Notes under the pieces: model-generated
The model's database searches: none
Seen by the model: only the letters and a program-made list of their open reading frames with translations
What the model was told of the DNA's origin: nothing
Part shown: one piece after another, positions 11,611-23,095 of the stretch
Layout of the letters: every line of letters begins with the position of its first letter
Numbering within the stretch: position 1 is the stretch's first letter
Assembly (NCBI GenBank): GCA_033557465.1
Contig: CM066039.1
Coordinates: 402,337,440 to 402,401,439, forward strand
Origin: Ichthyophis bannanicus
Lineage: Eukaryota; Chordata; Amphibia; Gymnophiona; Ichthyophiidae
DNA length: 64,000 nucleotides
Direction of reading: 5' to 3'
Program-made: the position numbers and the translations under genes

Positions 11611-12508
11611 TATACCACGCTCTTTAGAATCAGTGCAGTTTACATGTATACTAACAGGTACTTTTTATTCCCTTGTCCCTGAAGGGCTCACAATCTAAGT
11701 GTACCTGAGGCAATGGAGGGTTAAGTGGCTTGCCCAAGGCCACAAGGAGTGGCCATGGGACTAGAGACCCCAGTCCCTCTGGCCTGAGGTTGCTTCTCTC
11801 CATGCGGGAATTGAACCCCCAGCCTGAGGTAACCTGTCCCAACCACTGAGCCACTCCTCTTCTTTGACGTTAAAAAGCCAAGGCTCTCTTACAATCTAAA
11901 GTATGAAGGTTCCTTTCTGCATTAGAGGCATGAGGCCTAGGGAAGAATACAGGAAGGTAAACTGCTTGGTTTAAATGAAAGTGCGAAACACCTTTGGCAT
12001 AAAGTGGGGATGAGTCCAAAAAACTTATGGTGAAATCTTGTATAAGGAGGATCCACCACTAAGGCCTGTAACTCACTGATGCGTCTTGCAGAAGTGAGGG
12101 CAACTAAGGAAGATGACCTTCCATGAAAGAAATTTTAGGGCTGCAGTGGCTAAGGGCTCAAAGGGCGGTTTCATGAGCTGCCCAAGAACAAGATTTAGAT
12201 CCAATGCCACCGGCGGTGGCTTAATGGGAGGTTCTGTTAAGAGTAGACCTCTCATAAATCGCGCTATGAGTGGATGAGAGGAAATAGGTTGTCCATCCAG
12301 AGGTTTGCAAAAAGCAGCAATGGCACTAAGATGGACCCTTACTGAATTGGTTTTAAGACCAGAATCTGATAAATGGAGGAGATACTCCAGAAGCGATTCC
12401 ACAGGCACTGTATGGGGGTTGAGAACACTATACAGAGAATCTCTTCCACTTAAAAGCGTAGGATCACCTTGTGGAAGGTTTCCTGGAAGCCACAAGGATA
12501 TCCTTTAC

Positions 12509-14379
12509 CTATTGAGACAGGTTGATATCCAGGAGTCCTAAGCTTTCAGTAACCAGGCCCTGAGGTGCAGGGACTAGGGATTCGGGTGCAATAGCATCCC
12601 ATTCTCCTGCAAAAGAAGATCTGAAGCACATCCCAACTCCAGAGGTGTGGCTTGAGAGAGACGCAGAGGCAGGATACCACATCTGCCGTGGCCAACGTGG
12701 AGCTATGAGTATCATATGACCTCTGTCTCTCTGAAGCTTGAACAAAGTTTTGGGAATGAGGGGAGTGGGTGAGAAGGCATAGAGGAAGTCCCCATCCCAA
12801 TGGAGGAAAGCATCCCTTGTCTGACAGTTTTGAGCCGGAATTCTGGAACAGAATCAGGGAAGTTTGGCATTCTGTGGACTTGCAAGGAGGTCTATATCTG
12901 GCATTCCCCAGATTTGAAACACTCGAGCAAGCTGGTCTGAGTGCAGAGACCATTCGTGTGGTAGCAGTATTCGACTGAGTTTGTCTGCCCAAAGATATTT
13001 AATGCCCGGAAGATATACCACTAGAAGGTGGATTTGAAGCTCTCTGGCGAGGGCCCACAGTCGCAAAACTTTGTTGCATAATGACAGAGAGCCTGTTCCG
13101 CCCTGCTTGTTCACACAGAACATGGCTACTTGATTGTCAGTATGGACCAGAACTGTCTTGTAGCTGAGATGGACCTGAAAAACTCAGACAGCATGAAAAA
13201 TGGCTCTGAGTTCTAGGAGGTTTACGTGAAGACAAGCCTCCTGTGGGGTCTAGAGACCCTGAGTTGATAGATCGTGCAAGTGAGCCCCCCAACCCAACTT
13301 GGACGCATCTGTTAGGGTGGTTTGGCATAGAGGCTGCTGGAAAGGAGAGCCCACGAGAAGGTTTTCCAGTGACTGCCACCATTGCAGGGACAAAATTAGA
13401 CGTGTGGAGTTTCTGATTTTGTCCGTTAGCCGACCCGAGGCCTGTGTCCACTGAGAGGATAGGGTCCACTGGGCTGCTCACATATGAAGGCGAGCATAGG
13501 GAACCACATGGACAGTGGATGCCATATGGCCCAGAAGCTGAAGCATCTCCCGAGCAGTCAGGAAGATTTTCATAGCTGCTTGGGAGGCCAGCTGTACTAT
13601 ACGAAGACAACGTGGCTGTGGCAGGAAAGCCCTTGACTGCCTTGTGTCTAGACAAGCCCCTATGAATTCTAGAGACTGAGAAGGGTTGAGATGAGATTTT
13701 GGGAGATTTATGACTAGTCCCAAATACCGGAGGATTCCCATAGTGCGAGAAAGAGCAAAACTGGCTTCTGGAGCTGTTGATGCCCAAATAAGCCAGTCGT
13801 CTAAGTAGGGGAAGACGAATATTCCTAGAGGTCTCAGGAATGCTGCTATTACTGCCATGCATTTTGTGAAGACTCTTGGGGCAGAAGCCAGACCGAAGGG
13901 AAGAACCCTGTATTGGAAGTGACTTCCCTGGAAAAGGGATCAAGGGAATTTCCTGTGATCTGCATGGATGAGAATATGCGTATATGCATCCTTTAGATCT
14001 AGAGAATATAGCCAGTCCTGACTGAAGGTATGGCAGGAGTGTTCCGAGGGAGATCTTGAATTTTTCCCGGAACAAATACTTGTTTAATTCTCTGAGGTCC
14101 AGAATAGGCCTGTGTCCCCCTGTTTTCTTTGGGATGAGAAAGTAGGGGGAGTAGAACCCCGTACCCTGTTGGGATATGGGTACCTCTTCTATTGCTCCCT
14201 GAGCAAGAAGTGATGCGACCTCCTGACCCAAGAGATTGGTGGCAGGGACCTGAGAATTGAACTGTCTTATGATTGTAGGAGGGGGAATGCTGTGAAAATG
14301 AAGTCTGTACCCCTCTCGTACAATGGACAGGGTCCAGTTTTCTGATGTTATTTGTTGCCATCTTCTGGCAAAATGGCAT
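12509..14379 (-). pseudogene. DIRS-B RT-RNase H-methyltransferase, broken
   Basis: Polymerase region of the element in order on the minus strand. RT start (QGTGFYSPYFLIPKKTGGHRPILDL) is near 14090-14200, and FVFPYLDDWLIWAS with the catalytic YLDD at about 13790-13815. RNase H lies at about 12900-13350 (LVHTDNQVAMFCVNKQGG near 13085-13150). The DIRS methyltransferase-like domain (DIDLLASPQNAKLP, then CLLTHSPHSQ) is at 12509-12992. Frames change near 14000, 13850, 13480, 13130 and 12850. A reading of C where family A has Y in VAMFYVNKQGG is visible. The gene is dead. Confidence 0.85.
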
Positions 14380-14491
14380 AATTTGCCCAGGATGGTAAGG
14401 GGTTCTGGACCTTTCAGGGGCAGAATGATTAAGTTCTCTAGGAAGGAGTCAAAGCCCCTGAGGAGGCTGAGTCTGTTGAGCCGGTTGAGCT

Positions 14492-16221
14492 CTAGGAACT
14501 TGTGGCTTCCTCTGCTGTCTGGTCTGTTCCTGCCCCTTTTGGGGAACGCGAACTGTACAGTGGCCCCGATGGGTGTAAGATGGGCAAAACCTCTTTCTTG
14601 TTGAAAAAGGATTTCTTGACTGAGTTTTTCTTTGCTGGTTTGGCTGTAGACTTTGATAGTCTGTTCAAGATAGTATTTTCAGATTCAATCCGCTTTGCCT
14701 TGTCGTGCCAATCCTTACCAAAGAGATTTTCTCCTGTGCAAGGAATATTTCCCAGTTTATCTTGCACCCATTGTTCTAAGTCTGATGCCTGAAGCCAAGC
14801 AATACGACGTGCACCAATGGAAATAGAGGTTCTGCTAATGCATTCAAAGCAATCAAAGGTTGCACGGTTTACAAACTTAAAGACATCGTGGGCATGTTTG
14901 ACCAGAGTAAGGAATTCCCCCCTTTTTTCCTCAGGGAGAAGAGGGCTCATGAGCGCCAAGTCTCTTGCAACTTCTTTGAGGAACATTCCCATATAGAGAA
15001 TGTAGAAGCTAATCCTGGCTGCCAACATGGAGGATTGGAAACATCGACGCCCAAAGGCATCGAGCGTCCTCGATTCAAGGCCTGGAGGATTGGAAGAATG
15101 TGTTTTAGCACTCTTAATCCTAAGCATTGCCGATTCCACTACCATTGAATGGTGTGGTAACTGAGTCTTTTGAAAGCCAGGACAGCTTGAAACTCGGTAC
15201 ATGGTATCGAGTCGTCGAGAGTGTGGAGACACCGTTAAAAGGAGTTTCCCACAGCATGAGATCATGCAAGATTCTGTGAATGGGCAGGGTAGTTGCTTCT
15301 TTAGAAGCCTTAGGGTACTGAAGAATTTCTAATTCTTCTGCTCTGGGTTCCTTCTCTGGAGTCACCATGATTGCAAGACCCCGAGCTAAATCACGTATAA
15401 AATCCTGGAAGGACATGTCTTCTGGAGGAGACATTCTGCATTGAGGAGATGGATCCTCCGGAAGGACAGCTCTGGTACCGGCAGAGTCAGAGTCATTGGA
15501 ATCGGAATGTGAAGTCGGTATCGGGGTGTCTTGGTACCAGTCTGTCAATACCCGAGATAGACTCAAGGCTTGGCATGGGGGGGGGAGGAAGCATACCTGC
15601 CGAGGCCCTCAGTACCGGTGTCGGTACCGATACCTGTAGAACAGTCTGTAGCAGCCTTAGCGATACTGAAGCTGCTAAGAGGGCCACTAGACTGCGCTCG
15701 ATAGTGAGGATTCTCTGATCCATCGCTCCTGCCGAAGCCTGGGTGTCGGTACTGGTGGAAGCGGCTACGACCCCAGAACATGGCACCAGTAGTTCTGCAG
15801 AGGTGGAAGCCTCTGGAACATTCTGGAGCCCAGTTAATGCTTTGGAGACCGAGGCCTCCCGCTGGGGCTGTTTTGCCAGTGAACTTTCCTCGAGGGCAAT
15901 GCCAGTGACATCTCGATACTTGGAAGGAGATCTACCCTTTGAGGACCAGCCAGTCTTAGGTTTAGTTACCTGAGATCCATGGGAGGAAGATGAAGCCCTG
16001 AAAGACGTCAATGCAACTGACATCGTATCTGTGGCAAAAAGGGTACCGAGTTTTGCAGCTCTATTCTGCAGGCCCCTCTTGGTCATCTTTCTGCAGGAGA
16101 GACACTCCGATGGAGAATGGTCAGGACCTAAACACTTAAGAAAGCATTCATGGGTGTTGGTGACTGATATGGTACCGCCACATTTAGAACATTTCTTGAA
16201 ACCACTAGCTGGTTTCTCCAT
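14492..16221 (-). pseudogene. DIRS-B Gag, frame-broken
   Basis: The start is at 16221 (MEKPASGFKKCSKCGG). The N-terminal zinc motif reads CSKC, then THECFLKCLGPDH, then CLSC, at about 16120-16200. A Ser/Thr-rich linker follows (15493-16100). The next parts are at 15120-15566 (acidic, SDSNDSDSAGT, and DMSFQDFIRDLARGLAI) and 14492-15265 (TRTSISIGARRIAWLQASDLEQWVQDKLGNIPCTGENLFG, the conserved Gag core). At least two frameshifts separate these. It is the same domain order as the intact 636-residue Gag at 58047-59957. Confidence 0.85.
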
Positions 16222-16305
16222 GTTTGAAGAAAAGTGGGCCTAATGCCCAAAATGGCACCTAGCACCGAGAGGTGAAAGGTCCCTGAAGAAAAAATCTTTT
16301 AGAAA

Positions 16306-16338
<33 letters not shown>

Positions 16339-16619
16339 AAAGAGAACCGGCGGTTCCGGTAGGCGTTGAATGAAGGCAGACATGACCACAAAAAATAAAA
16401 TAAGGATAAATTCTTCTGCGGTGACAGGGTATGCATACTGTCGGCTCTGCGAAAAACGAAGAACTGACGAGGGAAAGTTGGAAAGGCAGGAAGGCAGCAC
16501 ACAGGCGCTGTGGGATGCTCCCAAAAGCTTTCCTATTGGACGCTGGGGAGCGTTCCCGCGCAGGCTCTGTCAGTACCGATACCCATATGTGAAGGCTACA
16601 TTCCTGCTTATTCCTGGAG

Positions 16620-16627
16620 ACAGGTGG
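16620..16627. other. Right-hand core and 5-nt spacer after DIRS-B
   Basis: ACA at 16620-16622 is the trinucleotide adjoining the right tip of DIRS-B. It is followed by GGTGG and then by the putative LTR. It is too short to show which insertion came first. Confidence 0.4.
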
Positions 16628-17761
16628 TGTCACTTGTGGCAAGGAGGCCTATCCGGAGTCTGTGGGAGGACAAAGATAGGGAACTCACCCTAGTAAAGGG
16701 CCCCCCCTTTCACCAAATCAGGGTAGGAAAGCCATAAACACCTCCAGGAATCAGAATACTTCCACGTGGACCACATTTCATGCTCCCTCTAGTGGAATGA
16801 AGGGGAAAGGATACAAGGCTCAGAACCCCTTAGGCAGTGAATGCTCCAAGCAATCAGGTGTCCGGAGTCAGGCTGATTGCCGTCACCTGAGTAGGGTGGG
16901 GTTGGAGCTAGAGCCCTGGAAGTATAAACAGAGCAGAGTATGATTTAGGGGAAAGGAGGAGAGGAGAAGCAGGCAGCCAGGCTGAGCAGAGCAGAGGAAC
17001 GGACCTTCCAGCTGGAGAGAGTGCTATTTGGCATGTAGCACGGCTGCAGGAGAGTTTGGAGCCAGGAACGAGAGAGACGCCAGGATTCCCCGGAAGGCTG
17101 TTAGCTGAGCACTGTGAGCAAGGTGGGGAGTCAGAGCCTATGCAGCTAGGAGAGCCCGAGGTGAAGCTGATTGAGGAGGACACTCCCATGGACTGTTCTT
17201 TGTGCCAAGCTGTAAACCTGAGAACGTAGACAAAGCAAGCCAATCCTGAAAGAAGGTCTTCCAGGAAAAAGGTACCCTTATTCCACAAGCAGGGTGGCTG
17301 AGATCCCCATGTGTCTATAAAGGGGAAGTTTACCACAGACTGTAAATGTGATTGCTTTTGTTTTGTGCTTTAACCCCAGCAAAGCTGAGAAAGGAATACA
17401 ATAATTGGTTGCTGGTAAAGACTGTGTATCCTGCAATAGAGAAAACCTTTAAAATTGCATTTTGTGCTTGGATATGTTTTGGACAATTTTTGCTTCCAAG
17501 AGTCCTGAACCAATAATCCTGTGTGTGGTATGATCGAACCATTGTGTATATAAAAATAATAAATTTCTGTCATTTGCCTTACCTATTTGAGCCTGACTAC
17601 AGCTTTCTGTATGGTGCACTCATACAGCCGAATAAGGACTACATTTCCCAGAGGGAATTGCAGGGAAATAGTTTTTTAAAAAAGCTGAAAAAGCATACAG
17701 CAGAACGTTCCTCTAAAAATCCACGCCCTCTAACCTAGAGGCGAGTGGTGGTGGCGTGACA
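16628..17761 (+). mobile_element. Probable solo LTR (about 1.13 kb)
   Basis: The interval starts TGTCAC and ends GTGACA, a 6-bp inverted terminus of the TG...CA type. Inside are a TATA-like GTATAAAC at about 16922 and AATAAA at 17558-17563, in the plus-strand order expected for U3-R-U5. No coding sequence was found. It lies exactly between DIRS-B and the resumed CR1-B. No target-site duplication could be identified (GGTGG on the left, CACTG on the right), which lowers confidence. No second LTR copy is visible in the window. Confidence 0.5.
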
Positions 17762-18183
17762 CACTGTGGGTTAAACTGTAAAGGAATGGAGCATCCATTT
17801 GCATTGGTGTGATATACAGACCTCTTTAACAGGCAGAAGAACTGGACAGGTATTTAATTGAAGACATTTGTAGTATTGCTATGAAAAGAGAAGTGCTGCT
17901 GATAGGTGATTTCAATATTCCAGATATTGACTGGCACTTCCCTGCTGTTGTGTCTAAAAGTAAGGAGATCCTGGATTCTATACAGGGAAAACTATTCTGC
18001 CAAAGGTAACATAACCCACATATGAGGGGGACATACTGGACTGGTACTTACCAATGGGGAAAGTGTTTGATGTTATAGTGGATGATCATCTCGTATCCAG
18101 TGATCACCAGATAGTGTGGTTCAGTATTAGGACTAGGGATGATAAAGTCCATTCAAAAGAGAGGGTCCTAGATGTTAGGTAAA
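17762..18183 (+). mobile_element. CR1-B copy 1, segment 2 (endonuclease)
   Basis: It encodes, with a few stops and shifts, a CR1 endonuclease: GVIYRPL, then LLIGDFNIPDIDWH (about 17900-17930), and near the end VDDHLVSSDHQIVWFSIRT with the catalytic SDH box, then ERVLDVR. It stops at AAA (18181-18183), the left core of DIRS-A. The next codons, TNFPK, are found at 23096-23109. Confidence 0.88.
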
Positions 18184-18455
18184 GAGTAGTTACTCACCTT
18201 TAACAGGTGTTCTCCAGGAGCAGCAGGAATCAGTCCTCACTTATGGGTGACGTCGGTGCCGACGGAGCCCTCGCGGAGCAATTTTCCCCAGCTTTCGAAG
18301 AAAGCCTTTGGGAATTGCAGCACGCATGCGCGGTCCCCTTCCCGCCCAAGGGTGCCATCTTGTTCAGTCTGATGACATAGCAAAAAGACAGCGAAAAAGG
18401 TTAGCAAAACCATATACTAAGAATGACTGCAACTCCAAGGGGAGGAGGGAGGGTT

Positions 18456-18552
18456 GTGAGGACTGATTCCTGCTGCTCCTGGAGAACACCTGTTACAGGT
18501 GAGTAACTACTCTTTCTCCAGGACCAAGCAGGAAGTCAGTCCTCACTTATGG
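18456..18552. repeat. DIRS-A internal complementary region (copy 1)
   Basis: Reverse complement of the left tip joined to that of the right tip at TTT (18513-18515). The variant base in this copy's own left tip (GAGTAGTT rather than GCGTAGTT) is faithfully mirrored here as AACTACTC, so ICR and tip match within the copy. Confidence 0.93.
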
Positions 18553-18695
18553 GACTCCCAAGCTTAAGGCTACCGGAGACCTCAAGCCTAAAAGAGCTCC
18601 CTCAAGCTCAACAGTACAGAAGAAAGGAATCTCCTCTGAATACGAATCCGGCTGGTAGCCCAACACCAGGGCCGGAGGATAGGAGTTGCTAGACC

Positions 18696-21428
18696 TCAAA
18701 GACTGTGGAGGACTGCCTGTCCGAAAGCACTGTCCCTGCGGGACTCTCTCTCCAGGCAGTAATGAGCCGCAAAAGTCTGGCTGGAAGACCAAGTAGCGGC
18801 CCGGCAGATGTCTGCTAACGGAACAGAGCAGAGATGAGCCACCAACGCAACCTTCGCCCTGACTCGGTGAGCTGTGACTCGACTCTCTAAGGAGAGGCCG
18901 GCTGCCCCATAAGCCCAGGCGATACAGTCAGCTACCCAGATGGACAAAGTACGCTTAGAGACGGGTACTCCCAACCGATTGGGGTCAAAAGATACGAAAA
19001 GCTGGACAGCTTTTCTATGCTCTCGCGTACGGTCAAGGTAGAAGGATAAGGCTCTTCTACAGTCCAGGGTGTGCAGCACAGTTTCAGCTCGGCTGGTATG
19101 TGGCCTGGGAAAGAAGGTCGGAAGGACCACCTCTTGGTTGATGTGAAAATGGGAGACCACCTTTGGAAGAAACTTAGGGTGAGTCCGTAGGACAACCCTA
19201 TTCTTGTAGAATCTAGTGTATGGGGGTTCCTACACTAGGGCCTGTAGTTCACTGACGCGCCTAGCGGAGGTAAGGGCTACCAAGAAGAGAGTTTTCCAGG
19301 AGAGGAAACGAAGAGGACAGGTAGCCATGGGTTCAAAAGGCGGACTGGTAAACCTTTGCAGAACCACGTTGAGGTCCCAGTCAGGAGCTGGAGGGCGCAA
19401 CGGAGGCTTAAGCAGAAGGAGGCCTCTGAGAAAACGCGCCACCAAGGGGTGCGAGGAAAGAGGCCGGCCTTCCACCAGCAAATGATGTGCGGAGGGGGCA
19501 CTGAGGTGGACTCCGACAGAGTTGGATTTGAGGCCCAGATCGGAGAGGTGAAGCAAGTATTGCAGTACCACCGATACTAAACAGGCGAAGGGGTCCTCAG
19601 AGCGCTGAGAGCACCAGACCGAGAAGTGACGCCATTTAAGGGTGTAAGATTTTCGGGTAGAAGGACGCCGAGACGCTAGGACGACAGCTTCCACTTCCGG
19701 AGGTAGCAGAAGCGGAGCTAGGACTACCCTTTCAGCAGCCAGGCCATCAGGTGCAGGGCCCGGAGGTTGGGGTGCAGAAGAATACCCTGATCCTGGATCA
19801 GGAGATCGGGCTGAAACCCCAGAGGAAGAGGGGTGTCCACCGCTAGCTGTAGAAGTAGAGGGAACCATGGTTGCCTCGGCCACCGGGGCGCTATCAGGAT
19901 CACGGAGGCCCTGTCCCGGACCACTCTGAACAATGTCCGGGACACCAGTGGCGTGGGAGGGAAGGCATACAGTAGGCCCGTGGACTATGATATGAGGAAA
20001 GCATCCGGCGCTACTCTGAGAGGATGCGGGTGCCGTGAGCAGAACCTGGGAAGCTGCCGGTTCAGGGGACTGGCAAAGAGATCCACGGAGGGGGAGCCCC
20101 ACCGGCGGAAGAGCTGCTGGACCACCGCGGGGTTCAGCCTCCATTCGTGCGGCTGCAGAATCCAGCTCAGTTTGTCTGCCAGGCCATTGTCCTGCCCAGG
20201 CAGGTAAACAGCCTTGAGGAGGATGTTGTGACCAACTGCCCAAGAGCACAGCCTCCGAGCCTCCCGACATAGAGGGAGGGAGCCCGTGCCCCCGTTTGTT
20301 CACATAGAACATGGCAACCTGATTGTCCGTCTGCACCAGCACAGACTGACAAGACGTGAGGTGAGAGAAGGCCCGCAGAGCTAGGCGGATCGCCCGCAGC
20401 TCCAGGAAGTTTATCTGCTGGGCGGCTTCCCAAGGTGTCCAAAGGCCTTGAGTGCACATCCCTTGACTATGCGCTCCCCATCCCAGGAGAGAGGCATCTG
20501 TCGTGAGCACCTGGGACGGTGGAGGAGACTGAAATGTCATGCCCAGTACCAGATTGGGCAGGTGAAGCCACCACTGCAGAGAGGAGACCAGGCGGTCGGA
20601 GATCTGTATTAAGTCCGTCAGTCTCCCTGTGGCCTGATGCCATTGAGTGCGAAGGCTCCACTGAGCAGGTTGCATATGCAGACAGGCATTCGGAGTGACA
20701 TGGACGGTGGAGGCCATGTGACCAAGCAGATGCAGGAATTGTCTGGCAGAGGCCGGTGACGCGCTGTGGAACCTGCCGGCCAGAGCCATGAGTCTGTTGG
20801 CCCGTTCCAGAGGCAAGAAGGCCCGAGCCTGCAGAGTGTCCAGCCGTGCTCCTATGAATTCGAGATTCTGAGAGGGGAGCAAAGTGGACTTTTCGAAGTT
20901 TATGACGAAGCCCAAGTGCTGAAGCAGAGCCACTGTGCGTTGAGTGGCCTGAGTGACTGCTAGGGAAGACTGCGCCCGGATGAGCCAGTCGTCCAGGTAG
21001 GTGAAGACGAAGAGGCCTTGAAGCCTCAGGAAGGCTGCCACCACTGCCAGACATTTCGTGAACACCCTGGGAGCGGAGGATAGGCCAAAGGGCAGTACGC
21101 GGTACTGATGATTCCCTGCCACCACAAATCTTAGATATTGCCGGTGGTCCGGATGAATAATGATGTGGGTATAAGCATCCTTTAGATCCAAGGAGCATAG
21201 CCAATCTCCCTGCTGGAGGTAGGGCAGTAGGATTCCAAGGGTAAGCATCTTGAACTTTTCCCGCTGCAGGAACTTGTTGAGGTTGCGTAAGTCCAGGATG
21301 GGTCTGAGGCCTCCTGTTCTCTTTGGAACCAGGAAGTACCTTGAGTAAAACCCGTGACCCCAGAGGTGTTGGGGCACTGGCTCCACAGCCTGTTCGTGAA
21401 GTAGACTTTGCAGCTCCTGAAGGAGCAA
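18696..21428 (-). pseudogene. DIRS-A RT-RNase H and tyrosine recombinase, fused by indel
   Basis: A single open frame from 21428 to 19230 reads from RT (SLDLKDAYTHI, FGLSSAPRVFTK, FVFTYLDDWLIRAQ at about 20980-21010) through RNase H (TDASLLGWGAHS, QTDNQVAMFYVNKRG). It then slips, by an indel right after that motif near 20290, into the overlapping frame that leads to the recombinase (RRPSTRKSYTLKW, then SARRVSELQALV). One in-frame TAG at 19227-19229 precedes the rest of the recombinase (to 18696), which has AHRVRAK and the Tyr in FAAHYCLE. The RT N-terminus is shifted near 21440-21470 at a G run. Because of the slip, the methyltransferase-like domain is present only as out-of-frame sequence (about 19724-20200). 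Confidence 0.9.
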
Positions 21429-21629
21429 GTTCCTGTGTAGGGGGGGTCTTGAAGGCTCCCCTGGAAAGAAGGGGGGGGCACCTGGTGAAAATGCAAGAGG
21501 TAGCCCTTTTGAACCACCTGCAGCACCCAGGAATCAGACGTTATGGCAGACCACCGGTGGGCAAAGTGGGTTAGTCGGCCCCCCGTGCTGAGCGAAGGCC
21601 CCTGAGGGGGAGAGGCTATGCTGGCATAG

Positions 21630-22980
21630 TCAAAAAACCCCACCCTGCTGGGCCGGGGCCTGCGTAGCAGGCTTGGGAGCCTTCTGCCTACGAGATCCGT
21701 TACCCTGCCCCTTAGACTGCTGTCCCTGATGGGGGGCTGCTGAGGCCTGATATTGTGGGTGGTGTTGCTTATAAGCAAACACCTTCCTCGGGTAAAAAGG
21801 CTTTTTCCCCGAGCCCTTCCTCTTCTGTGAAGGGGCAGAGGTCTTTCTGGATAGGCGAGTCCTGGTGAGAGTCTCGGACTCTAGCTCTGCCGCCTTTTCA
21901 GCCATGGGCTTGCCAAAGAGGTTTTCACCTCTGCAAGGGACATCGACCAGCTTGTCCTGCACCCATGGCTCGAGGTCGGATGACTGAAGCCAAGCCTGAC
22001 AGCGAGCCCCGATGCCGGCCCTGACTACTCGAGCCGATGCTTCGAAGCCATCGTAGGCTGCTCGAGAAATGAACTTCGAACACTCTCAAATCCCTGTGGA
22101 CAAGGCCTGGAACCGCTGCAATGGTTCCTCGGAGAGACCAGCAGAGAACCCCGCAATTTATTTTGCCAGGTCTCGAAGATACATGCCCATATATAGTTGG
22201 TATGTCTGGACTCGACAAGCAAGCATAGAGCCCTGGAAGCACTTCCTACCGAGGGCATCTAGGTTCCGTGCCTCCTTACCCGGAGGCACCGAGGAGTGCA
22301 TCTTTTGGCTCTTAAGTCGATGCATGGCCGATTCTACCACCATGGAATGGTGTGGCAGTTGTGCCTTCTGGAACCCGGGGCTCTTGTGGACTCGATACAT
22401 GGAATCGACCCGCTTACTCAGCACCGGCGTCGAGGCCGGGCTCTCCCACATGCGGAAGAGTAGCCGCTCTAGCATCGGGGGAACTGGTACAGTAAAGGCC
22501 TCCTTCGGGGGAGAGTCGTATTGGAGGGCCTCGAGCTCTTCGGCTCGAGGCTCCTCCTCCGGATCCGCGGGGAAGGCCAAAGCCTTGGCCATATCCCTCA
22601 CGAAATCGGAGAACCGGGTATCCTCCGGAGGGGACTGCCTCCGAGGCTCCGACTCGGGCGAGTCGGAGGGGACACACCAAGTCTGAAAAGAGCCAGGTGA
22701 CTCGTCCTCCTCCGTGTCCCAGCCCGACTCCTCTGAGGAGGAATCGAGCGGCTCCGTGTGGGCGAGAGCCAGGGATCTCCGCCTCGATGCCGAGGCTGGC
22801 GGAGGACCTCGGTCCTGAACGGGAGGCCGAGGGAGACCTAGGCCGAGGATCGACTTGAGCTCGTATGGACTCGAGGATCGACTCGGCCTCCGGGGTCGAC
22901 TTGGGCGTCGACGTCCCAGTGGTTGGGGCAGATGCACTGGCGAGGCCGGTGATCAATGCCCGCTGCTGGTCCATGAAGGC
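21630..22980 (-). pseudogene. DIRS-A Gag lacking its N-terminus
   Basis: The middle part (22158-22937) includes SRSSSPYELKSILG and the conserved core MHRLKSQKMHSSVPPGKEARNLD, ending at a break near 22150. The C-terminal part (21630-21962) has the DKLVDVPCRGENLFGKPMAEKA motif and a Gln/Ala-rich tail. The first roughly 215 residues, with the zinc motif, were removed by the deletion at 22979. Compare the intact Gag at 58047-59957. Confidence 0.88.
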
Positions 22981-23095
22981 GCTGCAATTCCCAAAGGCTT
23001 TCTTCGAAAGCTGGGGAAAATTGCTCCGCGAGGGCTCCGTCGGCGCCGACGTCACCCATAAGTGAGGACTGACTTCCTGCTTGGTCCTGGAGAAA

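Larger units (their letters stand above)
9795..11870 (-). mobile_element. tRNA-headed SINE, split by an L1-like insertion
   Basis: Minus-strand SINE. The head at about 11800-11870 has a B-box (reverse of GGTTCAATTCCC, near 11808-11820) and an A-box-like block (GTGGCTCAGTGGTTGGG in reverse, near 11839-11856). The body contains the CTTGGGCAAGCCACTTAACC block shared with the SINE at 50825-51110, and the tail ends in AAAGAGCGTGGTATA plus A-rich sequence. The L1-like element at 9832-11610 sits in the tail, so the distal tail lies at about 9795-9831. The SINE interrupts the recombinase gene of the DIRS-B copy. Confidence 0.75.
9327..12495 (-). pseudogene. DIRS-B tyrosine recombinase, interrupted
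   Basis: Recombinase that would integrate the circular cDNA. The N-terminal half is at 12073-12495 (SLLEYLLHLSDSGLKTNSVRVHLSAI region) and the C-terminal half at 9327-9790 (VSKRTLSRWIADCI, then NHNVRAMAASMANLRSV and TAHYCLD with the nucleophilic Tyr). Between them sit a SINE and the L1-like element. In the H-x-x-R box the first residue reads N rather than H (NHNVR keeps the second H and the R). Frame breaks occur near 12073 and around the insertion. The equivalent gene is open in the DIRS-A copy at 55098-56200. Confidence 0.8.
8987..16619 (-). mobile_element. DIRS-B copy, complete ends, carrying a nested SINE and L1-like insert
   Basis: Minus-strand DIRS element with inverted terminal repeats at about 8987-9170 and 16450-16619. 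The left tip bears a 27-nt extension (from GCGTAGTTACTC) that the right tip lacks. Flanking core trinucleotides read AAA on the left (8984-8986) and ACA on the right (16620-16622). All coding regions are recognisable but broken. After removing the 9795-11870 insertions the length is about 5.6 kb, equal to the other DIRS-B copy. It is inserted in the endonuclease of the CR1-B element. Confidence 0.9.
18184..23092 (-). mobile_element. DIRS-A copy 1, complete ends, 5' internal deletion
   Basis: Minus-strand DIRS-A with core AAA on both sides (18181-18183 and 23093-23095). The left tip GAGTAGTTACTCACC carries the 27-nt extension. The right tip ends GGTCCTGGAG. The Gag N-terminus and the sequence between it and the right terminal repeat are deleted: near 22979 CCATGAAGG joins directly to CGCTGCAATTCCCAAAGG of the terminal repeat, with 1-3 nt of microhomology. 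The pol region carries one frameshift and the recombinase one stop, so it is inactive but young. Confidence 0.93.
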
